The notes: generated by a model from the sequence alone, not told the origin. A stretch of 64,000 nt of DNA from Sympetrum striolatum (GCA_947579665.1 OX388346.1:87050615-87114614); one strand, 5' to 3'. Shown: positions 23,701 through 37,875, counted from the stretch's first letter. A program made the numbers and translations.

Positions 23701-26700
23701 CAAAATAAATTATGGGATTAGAATTTTGGGGTAACATGCCAACTATCTCTGATAGCGCAATTCAGTATAATTTGAGAAAAGGAAATTTACCTTTAATTAA
23801 ACCTAATTTAACTATTTTCAAGAGGTCTTTTCAAGAAGATTTTTAATTTCTTGCATGAAGAAATAAAAAATGAGAAACGTTGTCATAATTTTCTACAGTT
23901 GGCCAAGTCTTGGTTATTGGCAAATGAAAATATTTTTATATTTTTTAAATATAATTTTGGTAGTTATAATCATACTACTTGACAAAAATAATAACATTAT
24001 TATAACACGGTAAACTTGAAATATATTGGTTTTCCACTCCATTTCCTATTAAACCGATTTCCAATGTATTCTAAATGTTGCAAAGCGATATAAAATGTTA
24101 ATTGAAACAAAAAATTTAATAGTTCGTTCATAGTAATTAATGATGAAAATGAAGGAGAAAGTAATCGAATTGAAATAGGTTCGAATGCATTGAGTTAAAT
24201 ATCAACGTCAAAATAATTGTTATCGGAAGGGAATGTTCTAAAATGTATGTAAAATGCAAAATCCATGTTCTACTCTTCGGTTAAAGGAATCCACATCCAT
24301 TCGCTTGATTTGTGATGAATGTTTTTTCCTCTTAATGATCGGCAAAATATGAAATAAACCGTAAGGTACTAATTCAAACTTGATAAGCCTGTTGCGTAGG
24401 AAAAAAATCGAAAAAATTTGGAAGCAAATAAAATTTTTTAGTTTCTAAAAAATTACTTATTAATCTTAATAATAATCTAAACTTATTAATCTCCCTAATA
24501 TTTTTTCTAGACAATTTTACCATTCGATGAAATTCAGTCCGGTTTGTCTGATTACTTATTTCTAAAACAACAGTTTTCTCAGGTGTGAATTACGAATGTT
24601 CCAAAACAAAATTTCAACTTTGTATAATTCAGAAAAACCCATGAGTTGAGGCGACGAGTGTGGGGTAACTTAGCAGAATTGGTTTTAACATGCGACCATC
24701 GCCTCAGTTGAGCTAGGCTGAACTGGAGAGCTAAACAAAATGACCCTGAATGGTAATAAGACGATGGAAATTAGAAAAGAAAATTTCAAAACAAAGGAAA
24801 AGCTAACACTGAACTTTAACTCCAGCAAACGAAATCAGTATCCCATTTTGAACTTTAATTAGCAATTTTGTAAGTCTCAGATACGATTTTACTAACCTCC
24901 TTAGGTTAACTAAAAGAATAGAGTTTTAAACTGATAGAAATCCGAAATGATGGTCAACATTTTAAGCAGACTAAAGACATATCAAAACATTAAAAATGTC
25001 GGTATTATGGAAATAAATGTGAAGATAATCCAAAGATATTTTTTCACATGGCTAGAGAATAAAAACGAGAACATTTTGCGCCTAGTCATGGTAAAATTAC
25101 AATTGTGCCGCAATTTATGATTAATTATTTCAAACTGACATTCATGAAACTATGTATCTATAATATTGCATTTGAAATAAACAATGCTTACTGCTACGTT
25201 TCCGGATGTTCGAAAATTATAAATGCACTCACCCGTATGTACATATCTCTCGTAGATGAGAAACCAGTAGGATATTAGTAATGAAATCCCTCAAGTTATT
25301 TTTGGAACGCCACCAAAGCAAGAGATGAAACATTGCATCCCCTGCCGTTCCGTAACAACCGACTCTTACATTTCTTCCGGGAGAAATATGTTTCAGGCTT
25401 AATTAGTTCTTGAGTCGCTGTTTTAATTGCCCTCTCTGGGTGCACCCATGCGACATCTCGACGCCCTCTAGCGAGGGGTGCGTCGAAGGAACCCGTAAAT
25501 TCCCCACAACATCTTCCACCATAAAAACGCAGAGTAAACGCTGCTTCGAATCATATCCATGCCGCGGTCGTTTGCCTAATTTGCCTGTCAGATGAATTAG
25601 ACCTATTAGCGGCAGCCAAATTAAGGTCAGCGTTTTTCTGCGGCGTTAATTCGAATTCCTCGCACTTAAAACCAGTTTATTTTTTTAAGGAAAATGAACA
25701 GGGTACATATGTTGCAATACTCTACATTCAGAGATTATAGGCGCATATACATCTTTATGATACTTAACTAATAATGATACTCGATATTATATATATTCGA
25801 TAGCGATTTCGAGGTAAAAAATGCATTTATAGTACTTCGTCGATATAGTTTGTGGGCCATATTAGCCTTAATCTCACGCATTACAAGAGTTGACAATGTC
25901 TCACACACGAGAAAAATATATACAATGCAAGTAAAATGAAAAACACCCAAAACGGTCAAAGAATAAACTTGCTACTTTTGTATACATTTTGTCTTCAAAG
26001 AAAGCATCTTCAGAGCAAAGACGACAGGTTAAGACAGATGTCCTCTTTGGGGACGAATGTATACACAAGCAGTAAGTTTATTCTTCCACGGTTTTTGGTG
26101 TCTTTAAATTTACGAACAAAAATAACCATCAGTGGCCTACACACAAAGTTCATAACAAAATTTCTTTAAGAACATTCCATGATAAGCGTTATAAGAAAGA
26201 ATATCAGAAGGTCCTTTAATTGAGATCAGTTTCTCTTTCTTTCTAAAATAAAAATAATAAAAATTAATGCGGCTTTATCCTGTTCCATTAAAACCATCGT
26301 CACAGTTGGTGCAGTTTTTAATTTTAATGACATAATTAGAGAAAAAAATAAGGCTATGAAAATGTATGAGATCCTTTGGGAATCATTAACCACAGCATGA
26401 AAACAACTTCCAAGAAAATAATGTTTTATACCTGCTCAAAACAACTCCAGGAGATATGGTTTAACTTTGTGATCGTCGATGAAAGGAAGTGAAAACATTT
26501 GTTGGATATGAGACCATATATCGGTTTAGACAACACGATTCATCCAACAAAATTAATATTTCATAGCCCTTTTCTCAACAGGAGGAGCAACATTTGTTTC
26601 TTAAAGATGCAATGTTTGCGAGAGGAAAAAGGATAAAAGGCTACTTATAGATCCTCGAGGGATGAAATTTCCTTTTTGCCAGAAAGCTTTAATTCGAACG

Positions 26701-29220
26701 AAGAATAAGAAAAAGATTCAGTGGCAATGGAACCGAGCGCATAATCACCGGAATTAACACAAAAAGAACGAGAAAAGTTGCTCCAAGAATAAAAAATTAT
26801 GAAACACAGAGGAGTGAGAAAAATACAACAGGAAGATGTTCGAGCCTTTCCATTAAAAATGACGAAAAACTGACTTGGCGGTGATTTTTTTCGTGTAATA
26901 AACAGAAGGAGTTTGAACGTAGACTTTTCGAGTATAAAAGGCGTGGGGGGGGGAGTGGTTGACAAAGAGGTCGCATCTGTCGCTGTCGTCGATGGAAAGA
27001 CATCCAGCACACGGCAGCTGCGGCCATCTCCCGAATAACCTTTAAAGTCACTCCAAAAGATCGAAACTCAGAAAAAACGCGAATTTAAAATATCCGAGGA
27101 ACGTATTCCTACCCTAGTTCTGCGCAAAATCGCTCCAGGGAATCATCCTAAAGGCAAGGCATTTCCGACAACTTCCACGTTTCTGAAACAATGGTCTTGT
27201 TATAGACACATGACCAGGATAAAAATATGTTTCTGAGTCCTTGCAGCCTGTTTCGCGTGTTTTTACCATGTTCATAGGGTTTGTATCCACGATAATAAGA
27301 CTACTTATGAACCTTCACGAATTTTATTTGAGGGAAATTGTTTTACGAAAATTACGTTCTGATGGATACAGTGGAGCCTTAGTTTTGTTATTAATAAGCC
27401 ATGGTAATGGTTCTTAAAATCAAATAATTATTTTGGAGTATAATTCCAATTAATAATACAATAATTTCGAGATACTACGCAATGTGAATTTTATGGCTAA
27501 TAATGATCATATTTACATATTTGGACATAATTCTCTCAGTTGATACAAAACCTAAGATGTTACTTTAAAGAAGGTTAAGAAATATGATATTAACTGCACG
27601 TAGAAGATCCATATCGCATTACCATTGGAAAAAGCAAAACAATTAAAAAGAGGTCACTCTTAAAGAAAGCAAATAACCATTATACTTTCACAGAAAAATT
27701 CTCTGAAGTTGAATATACAGAGCGGTGAACTAAAACTAATTATATACTTCGAATTTAACGTATATTCGATTTTTTGAGCCATTGCAGATAGCGATTCAGA
27801 ATAGGAATTTTTGTGAGATATTATAAAATTAAAAAATAAACGGTAACAGAATTTATATACCAAAAACAAGCACAATAATATTTGACACTCAAAAACTACG
27901 ATGGTTAAATGCAATCAATTTCCAAGAGTACAATGGTAATTCCCTTATATATTATACATATTTTTTTAAATACTAATTAATCAAGAAGTCATTGGACAGT
28001 TCATCAGTAAAGGAAGAACCTCATTTAAAAGATAAAGATAGAAATATCAGATTAAGCACAACATCGCTTCTGCTAAAACTGATATCGCTATTAAGGAAAT
28101 TCGATTATTAGGCTGAAAGCAGCTTTAACAATATTATATACTTCAGAGTTATACGCCCCTCTCAGCTTAAATTAATTAAAGGCTACTTTACAAAATGAAA
28201 ACGCTCAGCACCAATTTAAATAATTGCTCAATGTATGTTAGTTAATTACGATGATTAATAAATTATCAATTTTTCGATAAATACATAAGTGATTTAATGT
28301 AAATTGCAATTGTAAAGTATAGAAGGCGATAAATATGATCAGCGATACGAAACGAGGACAAAAAAACAAGATTTTATAAATTCCGTACAATAAATACACG
28401 ATACGTCTAAAACTCCAGTGATATTAACCGAGAAACAAGAGGAAATATAAGAATTCTAACGTTTTGAGTAAAAAGAGGTGTTATCGAAAATTCTTAATGC
28501 AACCTTTAATAAATTAATCGAAAGCATTGCTCTAACGAGCCTGTAAGTAGTCAAACACGAACCGAGGGATCAAATGTTGAGACCAGAACTCAATCAAAAC
28601 CACATTGTGGCGGCTTATGGACATCTGTTTCGTCGCCGCGGGAAATGTATCCTTGAACATATGCAGACATAACAGGCAATGTACTCATTGTCAGCGGTAT
28701 AAGATACTTTATTCGCATATGGGAGAATATGTATTCTGGGGTGGGAACGAAGTTGAGCTGCTTGGAAACGAAACTAAATTCCAATTCCTGATTATGACAA
28801 ATATTAAATCTCAGGATTGTCCAATCAGGAGAATCTTTTTGGAAATATATACATATTAAATGACTCCAGCCGTCGAAACAATTTCTAAAACACAGTTACA
28901 CCTACATATTTAAGTGACAACTTTTAAAAGCACGGCAGAATCAAAAAGCACAACAAGAAAGGATTTGCTAAGTTAAGAATTACCCTTATACCTGCGACCA
29001 TACATTAAAAAATCGCCTCTTAAAAACGAAAATTGCATTAAGCTTCAATTTTTTTCTGTGAAAATTATAGTCGCTTAAATATTTTATTGGTACAACGATG
29101 CTTTTGGAAAAATTATTCGTTTATTTTTTAAAAGCCACTGTTACCCTTCACCGGTGAGGTCGTCCTACGCTCAGATGAGTTTATTAGGAGGTGCTTCACC
29201 GAGGCAACAGAAACAAGGAA
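17800..29220. other. Non-coding stretch upstream of the Ank2 start region
   Basis: About 11.4 kb with no supportable gene; open frames are short, unrelated and on both strands. It is mainly AT-rich with denser, GC-richer blocks at about 18780-19260 and 25330-25680 that could be regulatory. Homopolymer and AT-rich tracts are common. Confidence 0.5.
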
Positions 29221-29224
29221 TACG

Positions 29225-29328
29225 CATAACCATTTTCATGATCAGAAAAATTCGACTCAGTCAGGATTCGAACCCGGGACCTTTGGTTAGGAGTGCTAGC
29301 TTAGTTCCACTCAGCCACCAAGACCGGT
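29225..29328 (-). mobile_element. tRNA-derived SINE
   Basis: On the minus strand, A box TGGCTGAGTGG (complement at 29307-29317) and B box GGTTCGAATCC (complement at 29264-29274) are both good matches with tRNA spacing. The sequence then continues GACTGAGTCGAATTTTTCTG. The body differs from the pair in the Ank2 intron but shares the GTCGAATT-TTCT start with the copy at 52445, suggesting a second subfamily. Confidence 0.75.
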
Positions 29329-29329
29329 A

Positions 29330-32300
29330 TCTCACTTTAAAATATAAATTAATAACAGAACAAATCTCAGAAATCGATGCTATAACAAGAGTGTGATGAA
29401 AAGATATACGAAATAAAAAGGTGGGGAAGGATTTCAGAAAAAAATAAAATAAAAAATACGAAACCAAAACGATTAAATTGACAATCCACACAATTCGGTA
29501 AACCTAATATACCTTCAAGGAAGGGGTTGAGGTGACTTCGCACGTAAGGGCGTGCATATAATACCTATGCTAATATACATTCTTTATAATCCATTTTATA
29601 GTTCTATCTAAACAAACTAGGTATCTTAACCTTTTACTAACTGATGGACTTCTAAACTTAAAATATTGAATATTCTACTGATAGAAAAGAGGATGTTAAT
29701 TAAATAATTTGAGCAGTTTTATTGAGCAGGAATACTTGGAGTAGTTATGACCTTTTTTCGATCAAACTTTCTATCTAAATTACAAAAAAAAGCAATGCTT
29801 GCACGAAGCCGTCTCTCTACGCTTGCCTTGGATTCAACTAATTTCTCTGGAATCATCAAAGGCGTACTCAACGTACGAGTTTCCATAGCAAAAGTAAACA
29901 ACACCGCCATCACTTATAGGAGCCGCACCGCATTCTGACATTACAGTCATTATAGTTCAAGTTCACCGGCGAGACAACCTTGAACGTAATCTGGATGATT
30001 ATGTGATGTAAATCCACGTGGGACTCAGAAACCGTATGCACACTGATTACGAAAGGAATTCTTCCACGAAATGCAGCGCATACATATCCAACAAGGTTCG
30101 AGAGGATTTGTTTGGAAGGAATATAGGCCACGCCGGAGTTAACGCATACAACCAAAAACGAAACGCTTTGATAAAAAATTTACACTTTCCGAATTTGGAG
30201 AACGCTTCTTCCACCGCTTCTAAATCGGGAACCATTAGTTTCCACGCATAGAGGAGACCTCTGGCGAGAGGGAAAACATCTCCGAGCAAGTTACGCAATT
30301 GGAAGATAAAAAGCTTCCTGACTCTTTTCTTCCAAATAAAAAGATACGGCGGATCCGATCTATGAATAGAGGAAATCCGCTTCAATTCCAAAACTCCCGA
30401 CCTAATCATTCTAACGCTATACTCTGCGAAAGTCTGCTCTATGCCGAATAACGTGCTCATTTCCGAGGATAATAAGTTCGTTCCTAACGTCCGATCATGC
30501 GTTAAAGAAATGTGCTCGCCTCATAGCGGAGGCCCGTCTGCGGGCAAACATCCAATTATCCTCGTTGAGATATTTACAGAACCTGCAAGACTTGAGGAAA
30601 TTCGCCTTCGCGTCTTCCGATGAGCGAGTGTGACTAAACCTTGCAGACCAATGCTAAACGGTTGCCATAACATCGGACGATACCATTGATGCAATACCCT
30701 CACCTTGAACAGATTATACAGTCTGGAAAGTGTAACTCATTTATGAATGTTTAACCAACTGCAGCTCAGGTACACGAATATTTCACCACATCGCCTTCTT
30801 AAAACTAAGAAAGCAGAGGGAGATTTAGGTAAGAGCGAGCAAGGCGACCGCGCCTAAAAGGAAATTAAAGTAAAATTTTATTTATGAAGTGATAAGGAAA
30901 TCAGGATAATAGGACTGTCCATTTTATCAACAGAGGAATCAACTCCGTAAACTTAAGAGTACAAAAGTCAAGATGTCTTTATGAAGTACCATTTGAGAAC
31001 ATGTTAACCTGCACAAAGCCTTTCCGGATAATTCAGTGATTAGGCCGACATTTACCGAATAAATTTACATTTCTCATTTTAGGCCTTAGCATTCTCGATT
31101 AATGAAGATCCTATGCCTTGTTCTTTCTATCATTCGATCAGCAAAAAGGTCTCGCAAGCTGCAATCACCTTCCAATGCTGTTTCTGTTCCAATGTCAACG
31201 AGTAGAATGACAAGCGAAATAAGCAATTCAGGCAACTAACGTCTAGGAACTATAAGTAAATTTGAAGTGCCAAAATATCCACGAAAAGAACTGAATTTTG
31301 AATTTCACCACCCGTCTGTATCATAAAATTTAGTTCAATAATATCAATCTCAATTCTGTACTCAAATTGAATGAAAATGAAACAATTGCATGAGAGCAAC
31401 AATCGTCTAATATGTGTATACAACGAAGATATCGATAAAAACATACCACGATTCTCCTCGTTAGGAACAAAATAGCGTTTGTGGAGATTACATTTATATT
31501 AAATTAATAGCAATACTCACAGTATTACAAAGCTATAAGCAAGATATTTTTGCTATAATTCAAATATGTGAAAAGGATGTAATGTCTGAATAAACTATTG
31601 CCATACTGAAATAATATTGAAACTTTTTTATCAAAAGAAACGTCCGAGAATAAATGAAAGTCAATGAAGCGTAACATATTCCAAATATTGCTTCATTATT
31701 ATTCACGGAATCATTTATAAATTATTAAATGAATTGATTACGGTCCTTCTGACATCACGATACGAGAAACATCAGCTTCATTGAAGTATTGGACTAAAAA
31801 AATTGTGAGTTAAAGGTTTCGAACAAGAAAGAGAGGTTTGAATACCGCGTTCAAAGTTTGCACTGCTATTTACGTAATGCATAAATCGTTGGAGTGATTG
31901 TCCTGCTTAAATATTCAAACGCCCCAATGCCCTGCAGTGCATAACCACCCACCGAGGCTTCCAGAAGCGACGCCAACGATCTCAAGGGAATCTAAGCGAT
32001 GCACGTCGACGCCCTAATATTGGCAACCATTCTGCGGAAGACGTCTTTCAATACTACGCCTCAAGGAAGAACTACATTTATAAATAATATTCGATATGAA
32101 TGAAAAAGAGACGATTTCCCAGATTAAGTTTCTCAGATGAATCATCTTCAGCTCCAAGGTGACTGCTGGAGCTCGGCATGAGCCTTGGCAAGTTAATGCA
32201 TTCATCAATATGTATCGAACGTGTCCAATTCTCTGCATAAAATTTAGACGATATCTACGAAGAATGATAAACGTGAATGAGAATACCGCGTGAAGGAATT

Positions 32301-34400
32301 AGCGAGAGGAAGACAACTAATCGATAGTATCATTCATGAAAAGGTCGAACTTGATGAGTTTCGTTTTTCATGAAATTGGCCAATTAAAAGTTAACTGAAT
32401 CGAATGTGGCGAAGCACTTAATTTTCCGAGAGTAATCTAAATCATTATCTATCGAGTAGCAGCAATCCCAATACAGAGCTGTTGCTTCAACGCTGACATT
32501 TCTATTCATTACTCTTTATTTGGCATCCACGCCAACCACATTTATTCATACAAAATTCTTTCGATATCCAATTCCTTACTATGAAAACGGTAATATCAAC
32601 AAGATGATCTCGACAAAAATTCAACATTGTAATTACGAAACGCTGATGCCAATAACGCATTATTTCAACGCTAACTAAGTTTATTCCATCTAAAATAATT
32701 ATTACTATATCCTTAGATGAAGTCCAAATTAATAAACTTTTATTTATTAATAATTTCGTTGAAATCGGCGATAACTGTCGAGCTAGTGCAAACGAAATTC
32801 GCCGAGTAAGCAAATATACCTTTTCGAGCCAAATTCTAAAGCGCAATCAATACAACATACACCTATTTTATTCGAATACCACCCGAAGTGTATAAAGAGA
32901 TAGCCAGTTTCATAACGTAGCCAGAGAAGAGCTGAGCAAGGGAAGGCCCGGATGACCGCCCGGGGAAACAGGGAGAGCTGACTAATGTAATGAAACACTA
33001 AATAACTGAATTTCACCAAGGTCAAAATGTGTAGAAGTAAGGTACAAATGTGAATGTCCGTAATTAATGACTAATACAATACAGAATAAAATTACTAATA
33101 TCGAAGATAACTGGACTATGACGTATTTTACAACTAATCAAACATTTAACGGAAAAGGTCAACAGGTGAGGAGGCATTCTTTATACCACGTCTACGTTAT
33201 TACCCTACAAGCCATCTTTAATTACTCCCTACTACAAAACTATTCTATGATACACAAATGTATGCTAAATTTTCGTGGTTTCCATTGTCTTAGTTGGAAA
33301 AGTATAAAGATATCAACAGAAGGCATCTATGATCCTTGGCATTTCAGAGCAATATTTCGGGTGAACGTCGTTATACACTCTTCCGGTATGTACGTGGTGA
33401 ATTATGATCGCTGGCAAACCCAGTGGGTGTGCACGTCAGCAGAGCAAATAGAACAAGGAGAGAAAGAGATATTTGAGATATCATCGCCAAGGTAATACGT
33501 AAATGCTACACCTTGATTGGTTCCTTCATAACGGCGATATCGAATAAACGTCAAACATTTGCAATTACGTTAACCACTGACGCAAAACATTATGATGAAG
33601 GTAGACACCGTTTCAAACCCAATTATCTTTCGCGCGATTTCTTTGGATAATTTAATCATGTGCCGGATGAAAAGAGCTTCCCGATTATGCGATTACAGGG
33701 AAAAATTAATTGCTCAACGAAAAAATGGAATCAATTTTGGTCCAAAAGTAACTTTATCAAAACTCTTCGACATCGTCAATTGCGGGTGTGGAGAAGGTTT
33801 TTACTCGGCCAAAACTCGACTCTCCAAAGGTCGTTTGAGTGTCAAGTAGCTATCTGTTCTGTCAAAAATAACAAAAAATTCTATAGCTAAATCTTGACAT
33901 TCAAAATAACAAATCTAAGATTTATTTGGAAAATTAAATATATTCGATGTCAGAATGGTATAACTTTAGAAATGCTACGTTTTATAAAACGCAGCATAAA
34001 TAGATATTTTGACAACTTAAGGATTCCTGTTTACAATAATCATTTAAGGTTGACGAGAATTACAAGAGAAACACTATCCCAGCAAATAGTTTCGTGCATC
34101 CACTAGTAACATATAGCTGAGTAGCAGGGGCAAGATAAAGGAAAATTATGTATGAAATAATTCCGAGATTCATTCAATAAAATCCGAAATAATTTTTAAA
34201 GATGAAAGACCCGATCAGATTATGTTAAGTGCCTCAAAATCAAAAGGAGTAAATTTTCACATGTATCCTTGCAGAGAAACGACAAGATATTCTAACTCAC
34301 GAATGCAATTAGTTGAAGCGTTTTACTTTCAAGAAAAGGAAACAGACCCTTAGGAAATCCTTACCCCTAAACTGGATAAAGACGGGAACTTCTTCTTGAA
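29330..34400. other. Non-coding stretch
   Basis: About 5 kb of mixed composition. Open frames reach roughly 140 codons (30047-30460 minus, 33067-33495 plus) but show no recognisable domain and no splice context that I could defend. Confidence 0.45.
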
Positions 34401-34429
34401 CATCTCTCCTCGATCTCCTTAGGACAGCT

Positions 34430-34540
34430 GCAGCGACGAAAAAACACAGCGGTCGAAAGGGAAAGATCGGAACCGGGATTCGAACCCAAGACCCTTCGCT
34501 CGGAAGGACCCGGTAAACAAGTGGCAGGACGGAGAGGTGG
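34430..34540 (-). repeat. SINE-like tRNA head remnant
   Basis: The B box GGTTCGAATCC on the minus strand (complement at 34476-34486) is a perfect match and sits in a SINE-like context (GTCTTGGG before it, CGGTTCCGATC after it). The A box region is degraded. Confidence 0.5.
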
Positions 34541-35115
34541 AGAAATGCGGGGACGATATATATCGAAGTGTCGTTTTAATCGATCGATCGAAAGAACGAT
34601 CCAATCCTCTTGAAATCGGCGAGAGTAAGAAGGAACAAATAAAAAACACGGGCAGACACAAGACACAGTTGAAAAAAAGCACCAAAAAAAAACAACACGC
34701 CCCCTTCCTTGTATGCACTTCTTTGTGACGGAGGAAATGAAAGCACTGTGGCACACACGGGGACTTTTTATCCACTAGCGCACGTCGGCGGAAGGAATTA
34801 CCGATGAAGATCGATGAGAGAGCATAAGAATGGTGGGAAAGGGGAAGGAAAAGATTCAAGAGCGGCGCATTTAGACGAGTTATCCACGGGCACACACACA
34901 CGAAGGCGCACGACTCACGCGTGCTGTCGGAGGCACGGAAGGAGAGAGACTGGCCGTGCGAGGGGAGCTGCTAGAGGAAGATAGGGGAAAGCGGGCGATC
35001 GGAATGAAGAATTGGGAGGATTCTATAAACGTGGGTGAAATGAGGAGGGGTGAATGTTGCGCAAGCTGCAAAATGAATGAATCGGAATGCAAACCGCGGA
35101 ATGCCGCCATGGGAG
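34541..35115. other. GC-rich island, possible distal promoter
   Basis: This is a CpG-richer block ending near 35115. On the minus strand there is an ATG at 35108-35110 in a fair context (CCCATGG) and a GTGAGT donor-like site near 34915-34920. The resulting frame is serine/proline-rich, matches nothing known to me and lies on a compositionally biased stretch. A distal alternative Ank2 promoter is possible but unsupported. Confidence 0.25.
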
Positions 35116-37258
35116 TCGAACGCCAAATATAGTTTTCGTTTTAATAGTTAGCGAAAGGTTAACTGAGATAGATCGGCGAGCTCGTGAATGCATCATGGAG
35201 ACTCAGAGTAAAGTCCCAAGTGAATTATTAACCACCGAAGAGTACTTTTAATGACTAATTCAAAAACGTAAGGCATAATAAAGATAGATGACGTAAATGA
35301 TTCTCATATTACGTCAACAATGGGAAGCAGAGAAATAGAGACCCCTCCCGAGTTTCGCTAATATGAAAAATGTATCCGCAGAGAGGTAAATTTCGTAGGG
35401 GAATAAGATTTACCAACAAGTATAATCCTTTGGATACAGGAGAAGCGCAATCCAAAATTTCTATGCACACCCAAGGGACCTCTTGCTTTCATAATTCTCT
35501 GTATACACGTGAAAGCCACATCTGAGCGCATTAATTAAGCCACAATGCCTCTTCGAGCATGAAAATGCATTTTGGGGTGACGCTGCTTTATACTAACGCC
35601 GAGGAGCTAGTAATTTCGGATGAAATATTAACCACCAAATTAGCAGAAAATGAATCACTGACGAAAGGTTTTACGGCCGAAGGCGGGGGATTACTTCTCT
35701 ACGTAATCACAGTTGTCGTTCCTCCTTACTTCTAATATTTCTCGCAACGGATTGCCTATATTTCTTCACAAGGGGTTGTGGTTTCTCCAATGGGATGAAA
35801 TTACATTACTTAGCCTATGTTATTCAATTAGGTCACAGATAAATCGTCGGAATTTCTAGCATTTATAGCTCGTAAGGGGTAATTCTTTCGCGCTCTTTCT
35901 ATCTCCTTCCTGTCAGATAATCGCCATGAAAAACCCATAGAAATGAAGGAAAGGCTAAGGTGACAATGGTGATGAAAAGCGAGTTCTCTTTCCTAATGTT
36001 CGCGATCTCTCGATTGAAGACGGAACTGGCAAATGCCGCTCGGGAATCTGAGGCAAATCTCACGAAGGTGTAACTTTCCGGATTTCTAATTCCGGACGAA
36101 AGATAAAACCAGCAAAGGGAGAAGAGCAAATGACAGATAAAAGGGCACCGGGATTCCAGATCCAACTGCACTCTCTTATATTTAGGGAAGAATTAGAAAA
36201 GGGATAAAAATGCAGAGAAGAGAAAGCGAAGGAAATGATATTTGCATATGAATCAACGGAGCAAGATTGATTTTACAGTTTCCCTTTCGATCTAAACAGT
36301 CGAGGTGAAAAATTTGAGATTAGTTATGTCCATATGTAAGGGCGAGATAGGACGAATATGAAATATCGGGCTGGGATTTAATGATATCATCACTATACAA
36401 GAATTAGAAATTTGGAACGACTTCACCGGCCTGAATGACAGCTAAAATATTTAATAAATGACCAATAATTTAACTCAAATGGTTCTAAACAGACATTTAA
36501 CATAAGAATCACTTAATTCTATACCACTATGTGAAAAAGAAAGCTTCCGAATCAGAAAAACGGCAACCTCTTAAAGGTGAAGGGATAAAGTACCCACGGA
36601 CACCTTCCTCTTTAAAGTTTGAGACAAACAACACCTCATACTTCCCCAAAAGAAGAGACGAAGCCCTATAAAACCATAGTTGGTTATCGCAAATGGCTTC
36701 ATTCCGGAGAAATTGAGGCTTAAGGCTATCACCTTAAACTGCCTTGGAAACATCAAAAAAGGATTGGCGGCGATAAAAGATCAAAAAAGTCGAGCAGACT
36801 GTCCGAGAAGGGGTTTAACTGGCTCGCATGCCTCTGGGGTTTAGAGTGAATCAGTGGAGGGGGAGGTGTTGTTGAGACGGACGGGGGAGGAAGGTGAGTG
36901 CTCTTCTTCGGAAGTGCACATTGCTCCAAACCGCAATCAAAGAGTACAACGAGGACTCGTTTGAAGGCCTGACAGAAACATCAGTTCCTCCGCACCATCC
37001 TCGTCTTTCGCTGTTTCGGGAGAATTGTCGCATGAAACTGGACATTGCGATTTTGAAACACTTTCTCTGTCTGAGGAAATCTTGGCAGAGGAATATATCG
37101 GTACTTCATTTTGGTTTCTTCTGAGTGAGATGAAAAGTTAACCAAACGACATTCAGAAATAAAATATCTATATTGTACGCAGAAATCGACAAATACACTT
37201 TCTCGTGAAAACGAATGATAACTAAATGAAGAAAAAGAGGAACTGAGGACACTGAGGA
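35116..37258. other. Non-coding stretch
   Basis: About 2.1 kb of AT-rich DNA with short chance frames. I see no repeat or gene. Confidence 0.4.
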
Positions 37259-37305
37259 ATAACAGAGATGGTTAAGAAACAATATTTCTTAACCATCACT
37301 GTTAT
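37259..37305. repeat. Near-perfect inverted repeat (21-bp arms, 5-base loop)
   Basis: Arms 37259-37279 and 37285-37303/37305 pair over 21 bases with a single mismatch around the core GATGGTTAAGAAA, with loop CAATA. The stem is shorter and the loop smaller than a typical microRNA precursor, so a foldback remnant or structured site is more likely. Confidence 0.9.
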
Positions 37306-37778
37306 GGCGTACACGAAGTAGAGCAATCGCACGTTAATTTTAACTGAGGAACAACATATACCTTACAGATAGTAATTAGAGACAAATCGGACTTAACTAT
37401 TTCTGGAAAATAGCTTAATACAGATTCTACAAAATATATTAATATTTCAGTTTTTCTAAGTTATTGTTCACCCATTCCTGTAATGAAGTACCACAAAATT
37501 ATGGCTTCAACGCTTGACATTTCCTACTTCTACCGACTTCCTGTATAATTTAGGTAGATATAGATGGATGGACATAAATTTATCGATTAAGATTCAAAAT
37601 TTCTTAACGAGGAAAGTATGTCTTCAAACATTCAGATGAGCTTCCGATAAATAATAGCACAAATCTAGCACCAACTAAAATATCTTAATTCAATCACTTC
37701 GGCCTTCACTTGGTGGAACATCGTCTTAAACACATAAGATAAGAATAAACTATTATTTTATTCTACTAATTTAAAAAA

Positions 37779-37875
37779 AGCACCCGTTTCGACGTTACAA
37801 AGTCATAAGGCATAACATATACGTTATAAAAACATGAAGATGATGTGAGTGTACCGTCGAAACCGGTCGTGTGCT
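37779..37875. repeat. Small foldback element with CGAAACCGGTCG-type ends
   Basis: The left end (37779-37798, CACCCGTTTCGACGTTAC) is an imperfect inverted copy of the right end (37851-37875, GTACCGTCGAAACCGGTCGT). Each half has a GAAGATGA or GTCAT-type segment on its inner side (plus strand GAAGATGATG at 37836-37845). The right-hand core recurs at 47277 and 48890 and, in altered form, at 63891. It is a dispersed non-coding repeat family of unknown type. Confidence 0.65.

Noticed and set aside
25410..25595. 61-codon plus frame as a small gene
   Set aside because: Short and without family match; the region looks regulatory by composition.
30047..30460. 137-codon minus frame
   Set aside because: Opposed by frames on the other strand; no recognisable domain.
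33067..33495. 142-codon plus frame
   Set aside because: No domain recognised, AT-rich codon use as in the surrounding non-coding DNA, no supporting context.
34419..34901. 160-codon minus frame
   Set aside because: It crosses a SINE-like B box and has a low-complexity phenylalanine/serine/leucine-rich translation with competing frames.
37285..37303. MicroRNA precursor
   Set aside because: The stem is only 21 bp with a five-base loop, lacking the lower stem and larger loop expected for a precursor.
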